Notes: generated by a model not told the origin, from the sequence alone. A stretch of DNA of 64,000 bases from Rhodopseudomonas infernalis (GCF_022271405.1 NZ_JAJNAL010000004.1:1-64000); one strand, 5' to 3'. Positions 19,221 through 32,000 are shown, counted from the stretch's first letter. Numbers and translations are program-made.

Positions 19221-19686
19221 GTCCCGGCGGGATCGCGCAGAGAGAGCCCGCCGCCCCCGAAGCATCCAGATCGCCGCCGCACTCCGCCGGACCCGACGCG
19301 CGCTCGATGATCGGACAGCCGGCTTCGGCGGCGCGCGGGGCGAGCAGGTAGCTCAGCGCTTCGAGATCCGACGCCAGCAGGATGCGGGCTTTGGCCTGCA
19401 TCGACCGGAAGATGCTCAGCACCGCGCGGCCATTGTCGGTGAGGGCAGCGCCGCCGCCGCGCTTGCCGCCGACGATGCGGTCGACCAGTGGTTCGCCGAA
19501 ATGGCTGTTGAGATCGTCGATCAGCTTCCAGGCGTTGGGATAGGCCATCCCCATGCTGCGCGCCGCGCCGGAGATCGAGCCGAAGCGCTCGATCGCTTCG
19601 AGCAGTTGCACCTTGCCCGGACCGATGATCGGGACGATGCGGAGCTGGATGCTGAGGTCGGCCTTGTCGGTCATCGCGTCCTCCAC
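19198..19686 (-). CDS. ModE-like winged-HTH protein without molybdate-binding domains
   Basis: Residues ~10-120 match the N-terminal DNA-binding domain of ModE: RIVPIIGPGKVQLLEAIERFGSIS-type opening, recognition segment GAARSMGMAYPNAWKLIDDLN (seen as overlapping short motifs), and the GGKRGGGAALTDNG wing. ModE usually continues into two TOBE/Mop domains that bind molybdate; none are present. The last ~10 residues are encoded by the tRNA-Arg relic, so the C-terminus may be an accident of an integration event, although stand-alone ModE-N proteins also exist. The ATG at 19674 is an alternative start. Its place beside anfA suggests a role in metal-dependent control of the Fe-only nitrogenase; that is inference. 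Confidence 0.75.
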   Translation of the reverse strand: MEDAMTDKADLSIQLRIVPIIGPGKVQLLEAIERFGSISGAARSMGMAYPNAWKLIDDLNSHFGEPLVDRIVGGKRGGGAALTDNGRAVLSIFRSMQAKARILLASDLEALSYLLAPRAAEAGCPIIERASGPAECGGDLDASGAAGSLCAIPPGRARSSAG

Positions 19687-19780
19687 TCCGGCAACGGCGG
19701 CGAGCCCGTCCCGTATTCGGCCGATGATGCGGCAGCGGCGCGCCGCCGGTCCCTGCTCATTTCGGCTAACAGCGGCGCCA

Positions 19781-21412
19781 TCACGGCTTCACCCTGGCGG
19801 CCTGCCTGGCCAGATAGGAGCGGCGGAACATCCGATAGTCGATGCCGTAGCGATCGAGCCGGAGCCCGAGCACGCGCCGCGTGAGCCCGAGCTCCCTGGC
19901 GGCCTCGGTCGTGTTGCCGTGATGCGTCTTGAGGGCATCGATGATCATCTCGTATTCGACCGCCTCGACCTTGGCTTCCAGGCTGCAGCCGAAATGGGTG
20001 CCGCTCTCGCCGGAGGTCTGCAGCGACGGCGGCAGATTGTAGCCGTGGATCACCGCATCGTCCGACATGATCACCGATCGCTCGATGACGTTCTCGAGTT
20101 CGCGCACGTTTCCGGGCCAGTGATACGCCATCAGCATGTTGAGCGCGGGCGTCGAGATCCGCTTGACCTCCTTGCCCGCCGCGACCGCGCTGCGCGCCAC
20201 GAAATGATCTGCCAACAGGATGACGTCGCTGCCGCGATCGCGCAGCGGCGGCATGGTGATCGGAAACACGTTGAGCCGGTAGTACAGATCCTCGCGAAAC
20301 GTGCCCTTCGACACCATGTCGAGCAGGTCGCGGTTGGTCGCCGCGATGATCCGCAGATCGACCTTCACGGGCCGGTTGCCCCCGACCCGCTCGAAGGTGC
20401 GCTCCTGCAGCACGCGTAGCAGCTTGGCCTGCATCGACGGACTGAGCTCGCCGACCTCGTCGAGGAAGATTGTGCCGCGATCGGCCAGTTCGAACCGCCC
20501 CTTGCGCATGCCGACCGCGCCGGTGAACGAGCCCTTCTCGTGACCGAACAGTTCGCTCTCGACGATGGTCTCCGGCAATGCCGCGCAGTTGAACTTGATG
20601 AAGGGGCCGTCGGCACTCGGGCTGTTGTAGTGAATTGCGTTCGCCGCGAGTTCCTTGCCGACGCCGCTCTCGCCCAGGATCAGCACCGTCGTCCTGGTCG
20701 ACGCGACCTTCTGGATCAGATCGTACACCGCCTGCATCGGCTTGGAGTTGCCCAGAATGTTGGACGGCTTGAAGCGCTCCTTCAATTCGCCCTGCAGCCG
20801 CGAGTTCTCGTTCTCCAGCCGCACCTTGTCGACGTTCTCGATCAGATACAGCTCGACCGCGGAGGCGATCATCGACGCGATGGTCGACAGCACGTCGACG
20901 TCCTGCTTCAGCAGGCGGCGATTGCGGTAGCTGCGCTCGGCCCCGATGGTGCCGAGCACCTTGCCGGCGTGCACGATCGGCACGCAGACGAAGGCGGTGT
21001 TGGCCGAGCTGTCGCCATGCGCTCTGGTGCGATCGAGAAAGCGCGTATCCTCGCGCAGATGCGGCACGATGATGGTCTTGCCGGACGCTACCACTTGCCC
21101 GGTGATGCCTTCGCCCGGCGCATAGATGCCGCGCGCCTTCTGGTCCTCGGAGAGTCCGAAGCTTTGGTGAATGAAGATGGTCTGGGATTCCCGGTCGTAG
21201 AGCGTCACGACTCCGCGATGCACCCGCAGCTGCGTCCGCATGATCGACAGGATCAGCTTCAGCGTCTTCGCCAGATCCTCGCACTCGGTGATGATCTTGC
21301 TGACGCGGCACAGCAGCGGCAGCACGTTGACGCGGCACTCGCCGGTGAAGCAGTGGCTGAATTCTTCGGAAAGGTCGTCGACCTCGACCTGAACGGCTTC
21401 GTTTCGGCTCAT
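19781..21412 (-). CDS. anfA: sigma-54-dependent activator of the Fe-only nitrogenase genes
   Basis: A 543-residue NifA/AnfA-type enhancer-binding protein. An N-terminal Cys cluster (C21, C26, C35 in the HCFTGEC...LLC region) is a feature of AnfA/VnfA proteins. A GAF domain covers about residues 45-195 and the AAA+ domain about 220-450, with Walker A GESGVGKE (247-254), the sigma-54 contact loop GSFTGA (294-299) and Walker B FLDEVGE. A Fis-type HTH lies at about 498-520 ([14 protein letters not shown]). It is transcribed away from anfHDGK. A -24/-12 element and a TGT-N10-ACA site lie upstream, so its own expression probably depends on another sigma-54 activator such as NtrC or NifA. Confidence 0.95.
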   Translation of the reverse strand: MSRNEAVQVEVDDLSEEFSHCFTGECRVNVLPLLCRVSKIITECEDLAKTLKLILSIMRTQLRVHRGVVTLYDRESQTIFIHQSFGLSEDQKARGIYAPGEGITGQVVASGKTIIVPHLREDTRFLDRTRAHGDSSANTAFVCVPIVHAGKVLGTIGAERSYRNRRLLKQDVDVLSTIASMIASAVELYLIENVDKVRLENENSRLQGELKERFKPSNILGNSKPMQAVYDLIQKVASTRTTVLILGESGVGKELAANAIHYNSPSADGPFIKFNCAALPETIVESELFGHEKGSFTGAVGMRKGRFELADRGTIFLDEVGELSPSMQAKLLRVLQERTFERVGGNRPVKVDLRIIAATNRDLLDMVSKGTFREDLYYRLNVFPITMPPLRDRGSDVILLADHFVARSAVAAGKEVKRISTPALNMLMAYHWPGNVRELENVIERSVIMSDDAVIHGYNLPPSLQTSGESGTHFGCSLEAKVEAVEYEMIIDALKTHHGNTTEAARELGLTRRVLGLRLDRYGIDYRMFRRSYLARQAARVKP

Positions 21413-21443
21413 CGCAATCGCCTCGGCTGCACCGCCTCAGCGG

Positions 21444-21459
21444 AGCAATATCGAGGCCA
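21444..21459 (-). promoter_or_regulatory. sigma-54 promoter of anfA
   Basis: On the minus strand it reads TGGCCTC-GATA-TTGCT, a good match to the -24 (GG) / -12 (GC) consensus with correct spacing, 32 bp upstream of the anfA ATG. Confidence 0.75.
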
Positions 21460-21503
21460 GACGTTGAAAGTCCTAACTCATTGATTTTACACGATAGCGC
21501 TAT

Positions 21504-21519
21504 TGTTCGAAAACGGACA
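21504..21519. promoter_or_regulatory. TGT-N10-ACA activator site upstream of anfA
   Basis: TGTTCGAAAACGGACA fits the NifA upstream-activator pattern TGT-N10-ACA and is a near-perfect dyad (TTGTTCG-N4-CGGACAA). It sits 45 bp beyond the anfA -24/-12 element, closer than usual for an enhancer. Confidence 0.6.
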
Positions 21520-21528
21520 ACGCGACAT

Positions 21529-21544
21529 TGTTCGATGTCGGACG
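21529..21544. promoter_or_regulatory. second half-conserved dyad upstream of anfA
   Basis: TGTTCGATGTCGGACG repeats the TTGTTCG-N4-CGGAC pattern 25 bp from the first site, with only the last base departing from TGT-N10-ACA. Tandem spacing suggests paired operator binding. Confidence 0.45.
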
Positions 21545-22036
21545 CGGCATGTTAGCGGCATGACGAACCAGCGAAAGCCTACGACAGGCGTGGATCTCCG
21601 CCTGCGAAACACTGCAACACGGTCGCCTGAACGGTGGTCACCGCTATAGTCCGATCGACATCATCAGATCGCACGCGCGCGAACGTTTGGGGTGGTGGGA
21701 ATGACCGATTGGTCCGATCGGCGCACCGGCGCGCGTCGCCGCGCGAACTGACCGCAGCGTCGCTTTCGACTCCGGAACGCACACGACCGAACATTCTCGC
21801 CCGTCGATCGAGCGCCTGCCCTCCCTCGCCCCATCATAACTAACACATCGTCCGCGACGATCGGCATCGGGATTCGCCAACGATTCCACACGCGCTCAAA
21901 ACGATCGTCGCTCGCTGCGACACGAACGACCGCGCGTCACCGCTCCCCGCTGGGTTCCAGCGCCTCGCGCTGCATGTCCGGAGTGATTCCGAACCGAATT
22001 GTTAGTTCCGACAGATCCATCACTTCGGACCGCCGC
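21545..22036. other. anfA-anfH divergent intergenic region
   Basis: About 490 bp with no supported gene. It probably carries the AnfA enhancer sites for anfH. A GAAC-N10-GTTC dyad at 21991-22008 is the clearest candidate, but it is not a recognised AnfA consensus. Short open frames on both strands look like chance. Confidence 0.5.
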
Positions 22037-22052
22037 TGGCACGGTCGTTGCT
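22037..22052 (+). promoter_or_regulatory. sigma-54 promoter of anfHDGK
   Basis: TGGCACG-GTCG-TTGCT matches the -24/-12 consensus exactly in the invariant positions (GG at 22038-22039, GC at 22050-22051). It is 65 bp before the anfH ATG and is the target expected for AnfA-activated RNA polymerase holoenzyme. Confidence 0.9.
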
Positions 22053-22060
22053 GTTCCTGA

Positions 22061-22945
<885 letters not shown>

Positions 22946-22965
22946 CCTGCGCTCTCCGCGCCTGA

Positions 22966-24564
<1,599 letters not shown>

Positions 24565-24576
24565 GACCAGAACCCC

Positions 24577-25017
24577 ATGACCAGGATCACCTACAAAGTC
24601 GCCTCGGAACATCCGTTCCCTGCCGACGCCGCCGCTGCGGCCGCCTCGCTCGCCGCCTATCAGGCGCTGGACGACGTCACCAAAGCCCGTGTCGACCAGA
24701 TGGTCGACTGGATCATGAAGAACTGCCTGTGGCAGTTCCACTCCCGGACGTGGGACCGCAAGCGCCAGAACGAGGGCATCCTCACAATCGCCGCCAGGCT
24801 GCTCGCCGGCGAGCCGTTCACGCCGCAGACGCCGGAAGACCGCTGCTACTGGGTCGATTCGGTGACGCTGCAGCGCGCCTATCAGGCGAACTTGCCGTGG
24901 CTCGCCGCGATGTCCAAGGACGACATCGCGGCGCTGATGAAACAGCTGCACACCCGCGTCGACTATCTCACCGTCACCGGCTCGCTCAACGAAGAGCTCA
25001 CCGACAAGCACTACTGA
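24577..25017 (+). CDS. anfG: Fe-only nitrogenase delta subunit
   Basis: The 146-residue delta subunit found only in V- and Fe-nitrogenases, bound to AnfD and needed for a stable, active enzyme. Seen: the helical core [30 protein letters not shown] and [15 protein letters not shown]-like segments (recognised piecewise), matching AnfG/VnfG. The N-terminus carries an Ala-rich stretch ([12 protein letters not shown]) longer than usual. It sits between anfD and anfK with short gaps (12 and 12 bp), as expected for the conserved anfHDGK order. Confidence 0.96.
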   Translation: MTRITYKVASEHPFPADAAAAAASLAAYQALDDVTKARVDQMVDWIMKNCLWQFHSRTWDRKRQNEGILTIAARLLAGEPFTPQTPEDRCYWVDSVTLQRAYQANLPWLAAMSKDDIAALMKQLHTRVDYLTVTGSLNEELTDKHY

Positions 25018-25029
25018 TTGGATCCTGCC

Positions 25030-26415
25030 ATGAACTGTCAATTCAAGCCGAAGGACCGGATCGGCACCATCAATCCGATCTTCACCTGCCAGCCGGCCGG
25101 CGCCCAATACGCTTCGATCGGCATCAAGGACTGCATCGGCATCGTCCACGGCGGCCAGGGCTGCGTGATGTTCGTTCGCCTATTGATCTCGCAGCACCTC
25201 AAGGAGAGCTTCGAGATCGCATCCTCGTCGGTGCACGAGGACGGCGCGGTGTTCGGCGCGCTCGACCGTGTCGAGGAAGCGGTTGACGTGCTGTTGATGC
25301 GCTATCCCCACGTCAAGGTGGTGCCGATCATCACCACCTGCTCGACCGAAGTGATCGGCGACGATGTCGACGGCGTCGTCACCAAGCTGCAGGAAGAGCT
25401 GCTCGACGTGAAGTATCCGGACCGCGAGGTGCACCTGATCCCGATCCACTGCCCGAGCTTCGTCGGCAGCATGGTGACGGGCTATGACGTCGCTGTCCGC
25501 GACTTCGTCAAGCACTTCTCCAAGAAGGACAGACCGAGCCTGAAGATCAATCTGATCACCGGCTGGGTCAATCCGGGCGACGTCAAGGAACTCAAGCATC
25601 TATTGGCCGAGATGCAGGTCGAGGCCAACGTGCTGTTCGAGATCGAGAGCTTCGATAGTCCGCTGATGCCGGACAAGAGCGCGGTGTCGCACGGCTCGAC
25701 GACGATCGCGGACCTGACCGCGACCGCCGATGCGCAGGGCACCATCGCGCTCAACCGCTACGAAGGCGGCACCGCCGCGACCTGGCTGCAGACCCGCTGG
25801 GACGTGCCGGCGGTGATCGGCCCGACCCCGATCGGGATCCGCAACACCGATACGTTCCTGCGCAACGTCAAGGAGATGACCGGCAAGCCGATCCCGGAAT
25901 CGCTGGTCAGGGAACGCGGCATCGCGCTCGACGCGATCACCGACCTCGCCCACATGTTCCTGGCCGACAGGAAGGTGGCGATCTACGGCAATCCGGATCT
26001 GGTGCTCGGCCTCGCCGAATACTGCCTCGATCTGGAGATGAAGCCGGTGCTGCTGCTGCTCGGCGACGAGAACGCCGGCTACGCCAGCGACCCGCGGATC
26101 GCGGCGCTGAAGGCCAACGTCGACTATCCGATGGAGATCATCACCAATGCCGACCTGTTCGAACTCGAGGAGCGGATCAAGAACGGCCTCGAACTCGATC
26201 TGATCCTCGGTCACTCCAAGGGCCGGTTCGTAGCGATCGACTACAACATCCCGATGCTACGCGTCGGCTTCCCGACCTACGACCGCGCCGGCCTGTATCG
26301 CTACCCCGTCGTCGGCTACGCCGGCGCGACATGGCTCGCCGAACAGATGGCCAACACGTTGTTTGGCGACATGGAGGTCAAGAAGAACCGCGAATGGATC
26401 TTGAACGTGTGGTGA
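25030..26415 (+). CDS. anfK: Fe-only nitrogenase beta subunit
   Basis: The 461-residue beta chain of FeFe dinitrogenase, sharing the P-cluster with AnfD. P-cluster Cys candidates are C20, C45 and the Cys of TTCSTEVIGDD; GIVHGGQGC is the family block. The ATG at 25030 was chosen over a TTG at 25018, since family members start close to NCQFKPKDRIG. The C-terminal HSKGRFVAIDYNIPMLRVGFP segment is well conserved. It is last of the structural genes; anfO follows. Confidence 0.97.
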   Translation: MNCQFKPKDRIGTINPIFTCQPAGAQYASIGIKDCIGIVHGGQGCVMFVRLLISQHLKESFEIASSSVHEDGAVFGALDRVEEAVDVLLMRYPHVKVVPIITTCSTEVIGDDVDGVVTKLQEELLDVKYPDREVHLIPIHCPSFVGSMVTGYDVAVRDFVKHFSKKDRPSLKINLITGWVNPGDVKELKHLLAEMQVEANVLFEIESFDSPLMPDKSAVSHGSTTIADLTATADAQGTIALNRYEGGTAATWLQTRWDVPAVIGPTPIGIRNTDTFLRNVKEMTGKPIPESLVRERGIALDAITDLAHMFLADRKVAIYGNPDLVLGLAEYCLDLEMKPVLLLLGDENAGYASDPRIAALKANVDYPMEIITNADLFELEERIKNGLELDLILGHSKGRFVAIDYNIPMLRVGFPTYDRAGLYRYPVVGYAGATWLAEQMANTLFGDMEVKKNREWILNVW

Positions 26416-26494
26416 CCACGCTCAGGATCTGGTCCGGCGGCGGCTTGCCATGTCCGCCGCCGGACTCCTCGTTCCACTGACGGCCGCGGGACCA

Positions 26495-26899
26495 ATGATG
26501 AAGATCGCAGCTTACGTCGACGCCGAGGGCGAGATCACCAGGGTCTCGGAAAAGGGCGTGATCCTGCTGTTCGAGCAGAGCGGCGAGGTCTGGAAAGTTC
26601 GCAAGACGATCCGCTTCGTAGTTCGCCCGGACGATGGGCTCGCCGAGATCCATGTCGCGCTCGCCGCCGTCGTCGCCGAGTTGGAGGACTGCCGGCTATT
26701 CGTCTCTCGCAGCGTGCGCGGTGTCGTCAATTCGCTGCTGCAGGAGATGGGCGTGCAGACCTGGCAATCGCACGGGCCCTTGTTCACCCAGCTCGAAACC
26801 ATCGCCCGCCGGGAGAACGAGCGCGCACAGCAGACGTCCAGGGACGCCCGCGCTGCGCGGCGCCACCACCGCCGCCATCACCCCGAAAGCACAGGCTGA
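26495..26899 (+). CDS. anfO: Fe-only nitrogenase accessory protein AnfO
   Basis: About 134 residues. AnfO family features are the opening KIAAYVDAEGEITRV, the central LEDCRLFVSRSVRG and the MGVQTW segment. AnfO occurs only with Fe-nitrogenase loci, where it is needed for full activity, but its molecular role is not established. The C-terminus is unusually basic and His-rich (RRHHRRHH). Two adjacent ATGs at 26495 and 26498 are likely starts; one at 26450 would add a non-conserved leader. It lies 79 bp after anfK in the same direction. Confidence 0.88.
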   Translation: MMKIAAYVDAEGEITRVSEKGVILLFEQSGEVWKVRKTIRFVVRPDDGLAEIHVALAAVVAELEDCRLFVSRSVRGVVNSLLQEMGVQTWQSHGPLFTQLETIARRENERAQQTSRDARAARRHHRRHHPESTG

Positions 26900-26934
26900 A
26901 GCCCGTGCGCCGCCCACCCCTCCAGGAGATTCCG

Positions 26935-27465
26935 ATGACCGACCCTGCCAGCGCGATCCTCAACCGGCCGATGCGTCGGCGCAGCCGCGAGATCACCGAC
27001 CGCACCGAGATCGACGCCATCCTGACCGGCGACAAGGTGATGCATCTGGCGCTGGCGCGGGATGACGTGCCGTTTCTCGTGCCGGTGTTCTACGGCTTCG
27101 ACGGCGCGGCGTTGTACTTCCACTCCGCCAGCGCCGGCACCAAGATCGAGATTCTGAAACAGAACAACCGCGTCTGCTTCGAGGTGACGACCGAACACGG
27201 CGTCGTCACGGCGGATGCCGCCTGCGATTTCGAAGCGCAGCATCGCACCGTGATCGGCTTCGGCCACGCCTGCTTCGTCGACGATCAGGCCGAGAAGGTG
27301 AAGGCGCTCGACCTCATCGTCGGCCGCTTCACCGACCGCAAATTCGACTATCCCGCCGAGAAGCTTGGTATCACCAAGGTGATCCGGATCGACATCGACA
27401 GCATCAAGGGCAAAGCCTACGGCTTCGGCAACCCGCGCCCCGAGGAGCCCGGCGAGACGGAGTAG
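26935..27465 (+). CDS. pyridoxamine-phosphate-oxidase-like flavoprotein, possible AnfR
   Basis: A 176-residue protein of the FMN-binding split-barrel (PNPOx/NimA) family: EIDAILTGDKVMHLALARDD and VPVFYGFDGAALYFHSA-type strands followed by RVCFEVTTEHG. AGGAG lies 7-11 nt upstream of the ATG. It follows anfO directly, and some Fe-nitrogenase loci have an accessory gene (anfR) at this place; I think this is the equivalent but cannot confirm it. A flavin- or heme-binding role in electron transfer or oxygen protection is possible. Confidence 0.75.
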   Translation: MTDPASAILNRPMRRRSREITDRTEIDAILTGDKVMHLALARDDVPFLVPVFYGFDGAALYFHSASAGTKIEILKQNNRVCFEVTTEHGVVTADAACDFEAQHRTVIGFGHACFVDDQAEKVKALDLIVGRFTDRKFDYPAEKLGITKVIRIDIDSIKGKAYGFGNPRPEEPGETE

Positions 27466-27519
27466 CACTGCCGGAAGCCGCGCGCGCCTTGGCGCTCGCC
27501 TCACCCCAGCCCCACGCAC

Positions 27520-27627
27520 GTCATTCCGGGGCGCGAGCGTAGCTCGCGAACCCGGAATCCCGAGATCGTGGCGCGCAGCGGCCGCCTAGATTCCGGGTTC
27601 GCCCGCTACGCGGGCGCCCCGGAATGA
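27520..27627. repeat. extragenic palindrome, GTCATTCCGGGG family
   Basis: About 108 bp with arms GTCATTCCGGGGCG... and ...CGCCCCGGAATGAC, and inner hairpins around GAGCGTAGCTCGCG and CCCGCTACGCGGGC. It follows the anf cluster and may also end its transcription. Confidence 0.85.
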
Positions 27628-27646
27628 CTCGGGGAGAGGGCTGCGT

Positions 27647-27838
27647 TCAGAACCACCCATGGTGCGCGCGGACCTTGTAGTGGCCGCCGATCACCAAATA
27701 CTCGCTTTCACCTTCACCGCAACGGGCGATCGGCTCCGCACCCCGACCAGCTCCGCCAACCGCCCGTTGCCCGACATACGCCGAGCGGCTTACAAACCGC
27801 CGAGACTCAAACTGTAGCTGGATGAAAGTTCAGTGGCA
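27647..27838 (-). pseudogene. possible 3' remnant of a gene
   Basis: An open frame of about 60 codons without a start, ending in protein-like GESEYLVIGGHYKVRAHHGW before the stop at 27647. No family was recognised. It could be the surviving end of a gene lost at the border between the anf cluster and the glycan patch, or chance. Confidence 0.25.
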
Positions 27839-28001
27839 GGTCACGACTACCGCAGAATACGCATGGCTACCAACATCGACCTGAAACCAATAGATATTAG
27901 CTGCGATTGCTTTAACTGGAGCTCAACTCCCGGAATCAAATTGGACCCTAAATGATCCCTGTTTCACCGAGTTACTCAGTGAAAATCGATCATTTCACAA
28001 C

Positions 28002-28811
28002 TCACGCCGCCTTCAGAATGAATATGACTTGGTTATCAGTCGCTACGTTCTCAATCGCCGACTCGACCTCGAAATTTGTCTCACGAAACATTTCCAGGAG
28101 ATGATCACGCCGATAACGTACCACATGAAGCGGACCATCACACGTGAAACTCATATCGCCTGGATTCACAATTACATCGTCTTCCTGCTGGCCGACAAAC
28201 GCGGTCAGGAATACTTTGCCTCTCGGACGAATGAACTCGCGAAAAAGCGCAATCAACTCGCGTGCATCAGGGACATCAAGATGCGAAAAGACAGAATAAC
28301 AATAGATTAAGTCGAATCTATAATTAATTACACTAGCCCATTTATTGATGTTCATTCTTCCAGAACGGTTATACCGATCGTTTTGGATATCAAGATGACG
28401 GTAAGTGAATCGTGTATTGCGTGCTGCGATCTGAGTGGATGCCCACTCTATTGCGTCCAACCGAACGTCTAGACCCAAGTAGCTCGATGGAACCGAGAAC
28501 CGCGAGAAGCCGTAGTACAAACGACTACACCCGCATCCGAAATCGAGCATGCGAGCGTCCGTGACCTGCGCGCTTCGTTGCAGGAGAGTGACGTCCGTTT
28601 GAGCAAACCCCAGGAAATCCGCATCACGCACAAAAAGCGGTCCTGCAGCACGAAGTTGCAGGGGCGGCAATGGCACCCCATCACGGCAGTGTTGCGAGAG
28701 CGCGCGTCGAAGGCTGAAACGGAAATCTGACCATGTCATCCTTGGGTCCCTTTCAAACCTAATTCGATGCACTTTACGGACCCCATTGCTGCGGGCCTGT
28801 AGGAGAGCCAT
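28002..28811 (-). CDS. class I SAM-dependent methyltransferase
   Basis: A 269-residue methyltransferase with motif I as DFGCGCSRLY, the acidic post-I residue in LGLDVRLDAI, and motif IV-like FDLIYCYSVFSHL. The N-terminal ~65 residues are a family-specific lead-in. Base composition is lower in GC than in the core genes, which together with the next gene suggests acquisition by transfer. It is convergently placed relative to anf and on the same strand as the large glycosyltransferase, so methylation of a surface sugar is a reasonable guess; the substrate is unknown. Confidence 0.82.
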   Translation of the reverse strand: MALLQARSNGVRKVHRIRFERDPRMTWSDFRFSLRRALSQHCRDGVPLPPLQLRAAGPLFVRDADFLGFAQTDVTLLQRSAQVTDARMLDFGCGCSRLYYGFSRFSVPSSYLGLDVRLDAIEWASTQIAARNTRFTYRHLDIQNDRYNRSGRMNINKWASVINYRFDLIYCYSVFSHLDVPDARELIALFREFIRPRGKVFLTAFVGQQEDDVIVNPGDMSFTCDGPLHVVRYRRDHLLEMFRETNFEVESAIENVATDNQVIFILKAA

Positions 28812-29050
28812 ACGCCGTACTACCTAGGCTCACAGTCCTGCGATCTGCTACACTTGGTTCGACCAACCGGACCTATCCAACACGGCCGCTTGAACACCCA
28901 AGGATAGGCGACACAGAAAAGCGCAGACACTCCAGAATATGCCGTCAGGGGGAGCCACAGAACCCGGCAACTCGAACTCAAGATGACGGACCCCGCCGAG
29001 GCGAGCCATCGGCACCACTTGTGATACCAGTTTTCAGGCTCGATCTTGAT

Positions 29051-32000
29051 CTAGCCGTCGAACGTGCCGTCGTCTCGTGCGAGGAGCCTATCACGCAGGC
29101 GCTTTGATGCTGTTCTGAGGGACTCCATCTCTATGCCCGCAAAAGCCGTTTTCACGAGGGAAGCATAGTCCGGGTAACGTCTGGTCACAACGTCCAGACC
29201 GGGCTGGATGAGCCGCTTCTTCTCCACTTCGCCGAAGCTGGCCGTTCGCACGTGATAAACAAATGACCACGGAGAGATGACATGGGTCCAGCCAGCCTTA
29301 AAGGAGCGCATGCAAAAATCGTTCTCCTCGCCGTATCCTCGCGGGAACGCTTCCTCGTCGAACGCCCCGCATTCGGCAATCATCGCCCGGCGAATGTACA
29401 TGCAAAACCCCGAGCCGGTCGGCACCTGCGGTGGCGTGCAGACCTGTGTTTCCTGTAAGAGTAGGAGCGCGTAATCTCGGTGGCTCATGTGGTCCGGCTT
29501 GGGACAATAGTGATTGAAGGTTGGGAATGAGAACGCGCCAGCGTTGTCGCTCATCGCGGTCACTGTTCCGACCTGCGGTTCGCGGTAAGCCGCCATCCGC
29601 ATCCCCTGAAGCCAGTTTAATGTCACAATGGTGTCGGAATTCAGAATGACCACGTCGTCATCACCGGCCAAATCGAGTCCGAAGTTAACCGTCTTCGTGT
29701 AGCCCTTGTTCGGTTCGTTGTGCCAAATCTCTATTCCCTCCACGGCTTCAAACGCTTTCAGCATCGGAACGACAGTAGGATCGGGCGAACCGTCGTTAAT
29801 CACGATGACACGCACGCGTGAAAGATTGGTGTTCAGAATAACGGATTCGATGCAGCGCCGCGCATCACCAGGCGCATTGTAAACGGGGATCACGATGCTT
29901 ACCCTGGCCGGTGGAGTGACTCTGGCAGGCATTTTCACTCGCGTTTTACACTCTGCTAATTCTAGGCCGGAGGCAATCGCAAGGATCTTCGTGTACCCTT
30001 CCCTAAGCGCATTGCTGAGGGCTGATTTGGAAAAGCACTCGATAATCCGGGACCTACCCGCCTCGCCCATAGCAGTGATCTGTTTGGTGTCCGCGCAAAT
30101 AGCGGTAACGACTGAGACGACGCCCTCTACGTCGCGATATGAGACCAGAAAGCCGGTCTCCCTGTGCACGACAAGTTCGCGTAGAGCGCCCCAGTCGTAG
30201 GCGATAACGGGTCGACGCGCGGCCATCGCCTCGGCAACTGTGCGCCCGAATGATTCGGCGAACGAGGACAAATTGAGGAGCACGTGGAACTTGCCCATCG
30301 CCGAACGTGGATCCTCGACGTAACCAGCGAACTCGATGTTGGCCGGGCGCTCACCGCGCGAGACTTCTGCGGCCCAAGTCTCGATCTGCTCGTTGCGAGG
30401 GCCGACAACCACGAACCTAGCGCGCGGGGCTGTCTCGGCGCAGCGGCGTGCCGTCTCAACGAAATCAACGATGCCTTTCTTCGGGATATTTGAGCTAACG
30501 ATGCCGAACTTGACCGTTTTTCCGAATTTGTTCCCTATGTTGAAACGATCTGGATCCACCGCGTTCGGTACGTAGAGCGTGCGATCATTCTTGGAGAATA
30601 GGTCACAGGTCGCGCGAGAGTTGCCAATCACCCAATCGTAGCTGTCAAACACGCGCTTGACGATATCCGACACGGGAAGGCCAATCGCGTCGCGGAGCGG
30701 ATCGTCAAGTGAAATCAGCTCACGCACATGGCACACACTGGTACGGCCCATTCGCCGCGCTGCCACCGCTGGCTCGATTAGCATCATTGTGTTGCAGTGG
30801 ACGATGCTTACGTCGTGCCGCACGATCAGTTCAGCGAAGCTGTTGACAAGCCAAGCGTAGGGTGGCCTGTCGTTTTTCCACTGCGGCGTCGCAATTACGT
30901 AGAGGCCCACCGTGGTCTTAAGCAACATCTCCATGTAGCGTGTGTTGTTGCCGCTTGGCAGCGTGACAAGGAGATTAAGCGGCAAGGCGCTCAGCGCCTC
31001 GACAACATCAAGAAAGCTCCGCTCCCCCCCGAAGAGCGAATGGCCGGCGATATGGGCACACAGCATGACCGTCGGCTGAGACGGATCATGAGTTACTTGC
31101 CCGGCGTGCCAGATCGGCTCCACTGACCCAAGGAATGAGCCAAGCGCGAGCGAGCCTGCACGTTCAAGCGCTCGGTCGAGCGCAACCTTGCCAATTCCCC
31201 TGGGTGGCGCCAGGAGGGTCGCGCCGGCGGCGGCAGCAGCCGATGGGATAGCCTCAAGGCTTGACATTCCCCAGCGCTCGTCGGGCTCGAGATATGTGCC
31301 CTCGGCCCACTCATTCCAAGCGTTCACGAAGACCATGCTCGCGGGCGCGTTGTTGTGCTGCCGCTCCTGCGCGAAGATATTCTTCATCCAACGACGGAAG
31401 CCGTAAGGCGTCGCTCCGTGGAAGACGCGTGCATCGGTCAGTCGGCGTGCAGTGTTGTCCCACGCAAGCATCGCACCGCGATGCACTGGCCAGTCGTAGC
31501 CGGAATCGAAACGCGCGATATCGCCGTCGACTACGGCGTCGTAGGAAAATATCTCACCGTTGAAGCTCCCAGTGAGATCAAGCACCTCGCCACGAAGGTC
31601 GACACGCTTCGATTCGTGTGGCGGGAAGATTACGTAGCTGTCGAGGCCGTGTTCTTCAGGTTGACCTGTGAGCGGCTCGAGACCGAAACGCACCGCGCAT
31701 AAATGGATCTCGCCAAGACCAGCCGCGCGGCACTCCTCACGCCACATCTGCGCCGTCTCCCGCCACTCAGGGATTATCGAGATACGGTATACAAGAAAGA
31801 CCGGCTTGCCCTCATGGCGGATCCAGCGTGGGTCCCTCATATAATTGATGAGATCACGAATTAGATCGCGATTACTTTCAATCGAGTAATTTTGTTCAAG
31901 AAGAACGTACTTGTTTTGGCCATCCCAGTTTCGAGACCAATTTTCATTAGCCCAGCATAAACAGAATCCTATGTCGACGCTGGACTCGAATAAGGTCTTG

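Noticed and set aside
22001-22014. A NifA-type site upstream of anfH (TGTTAGTTCCGACA)
   Set aside because: The spacing is TGT-N8-ACA rather than N10, and it lies very close to the -24/-12 element.
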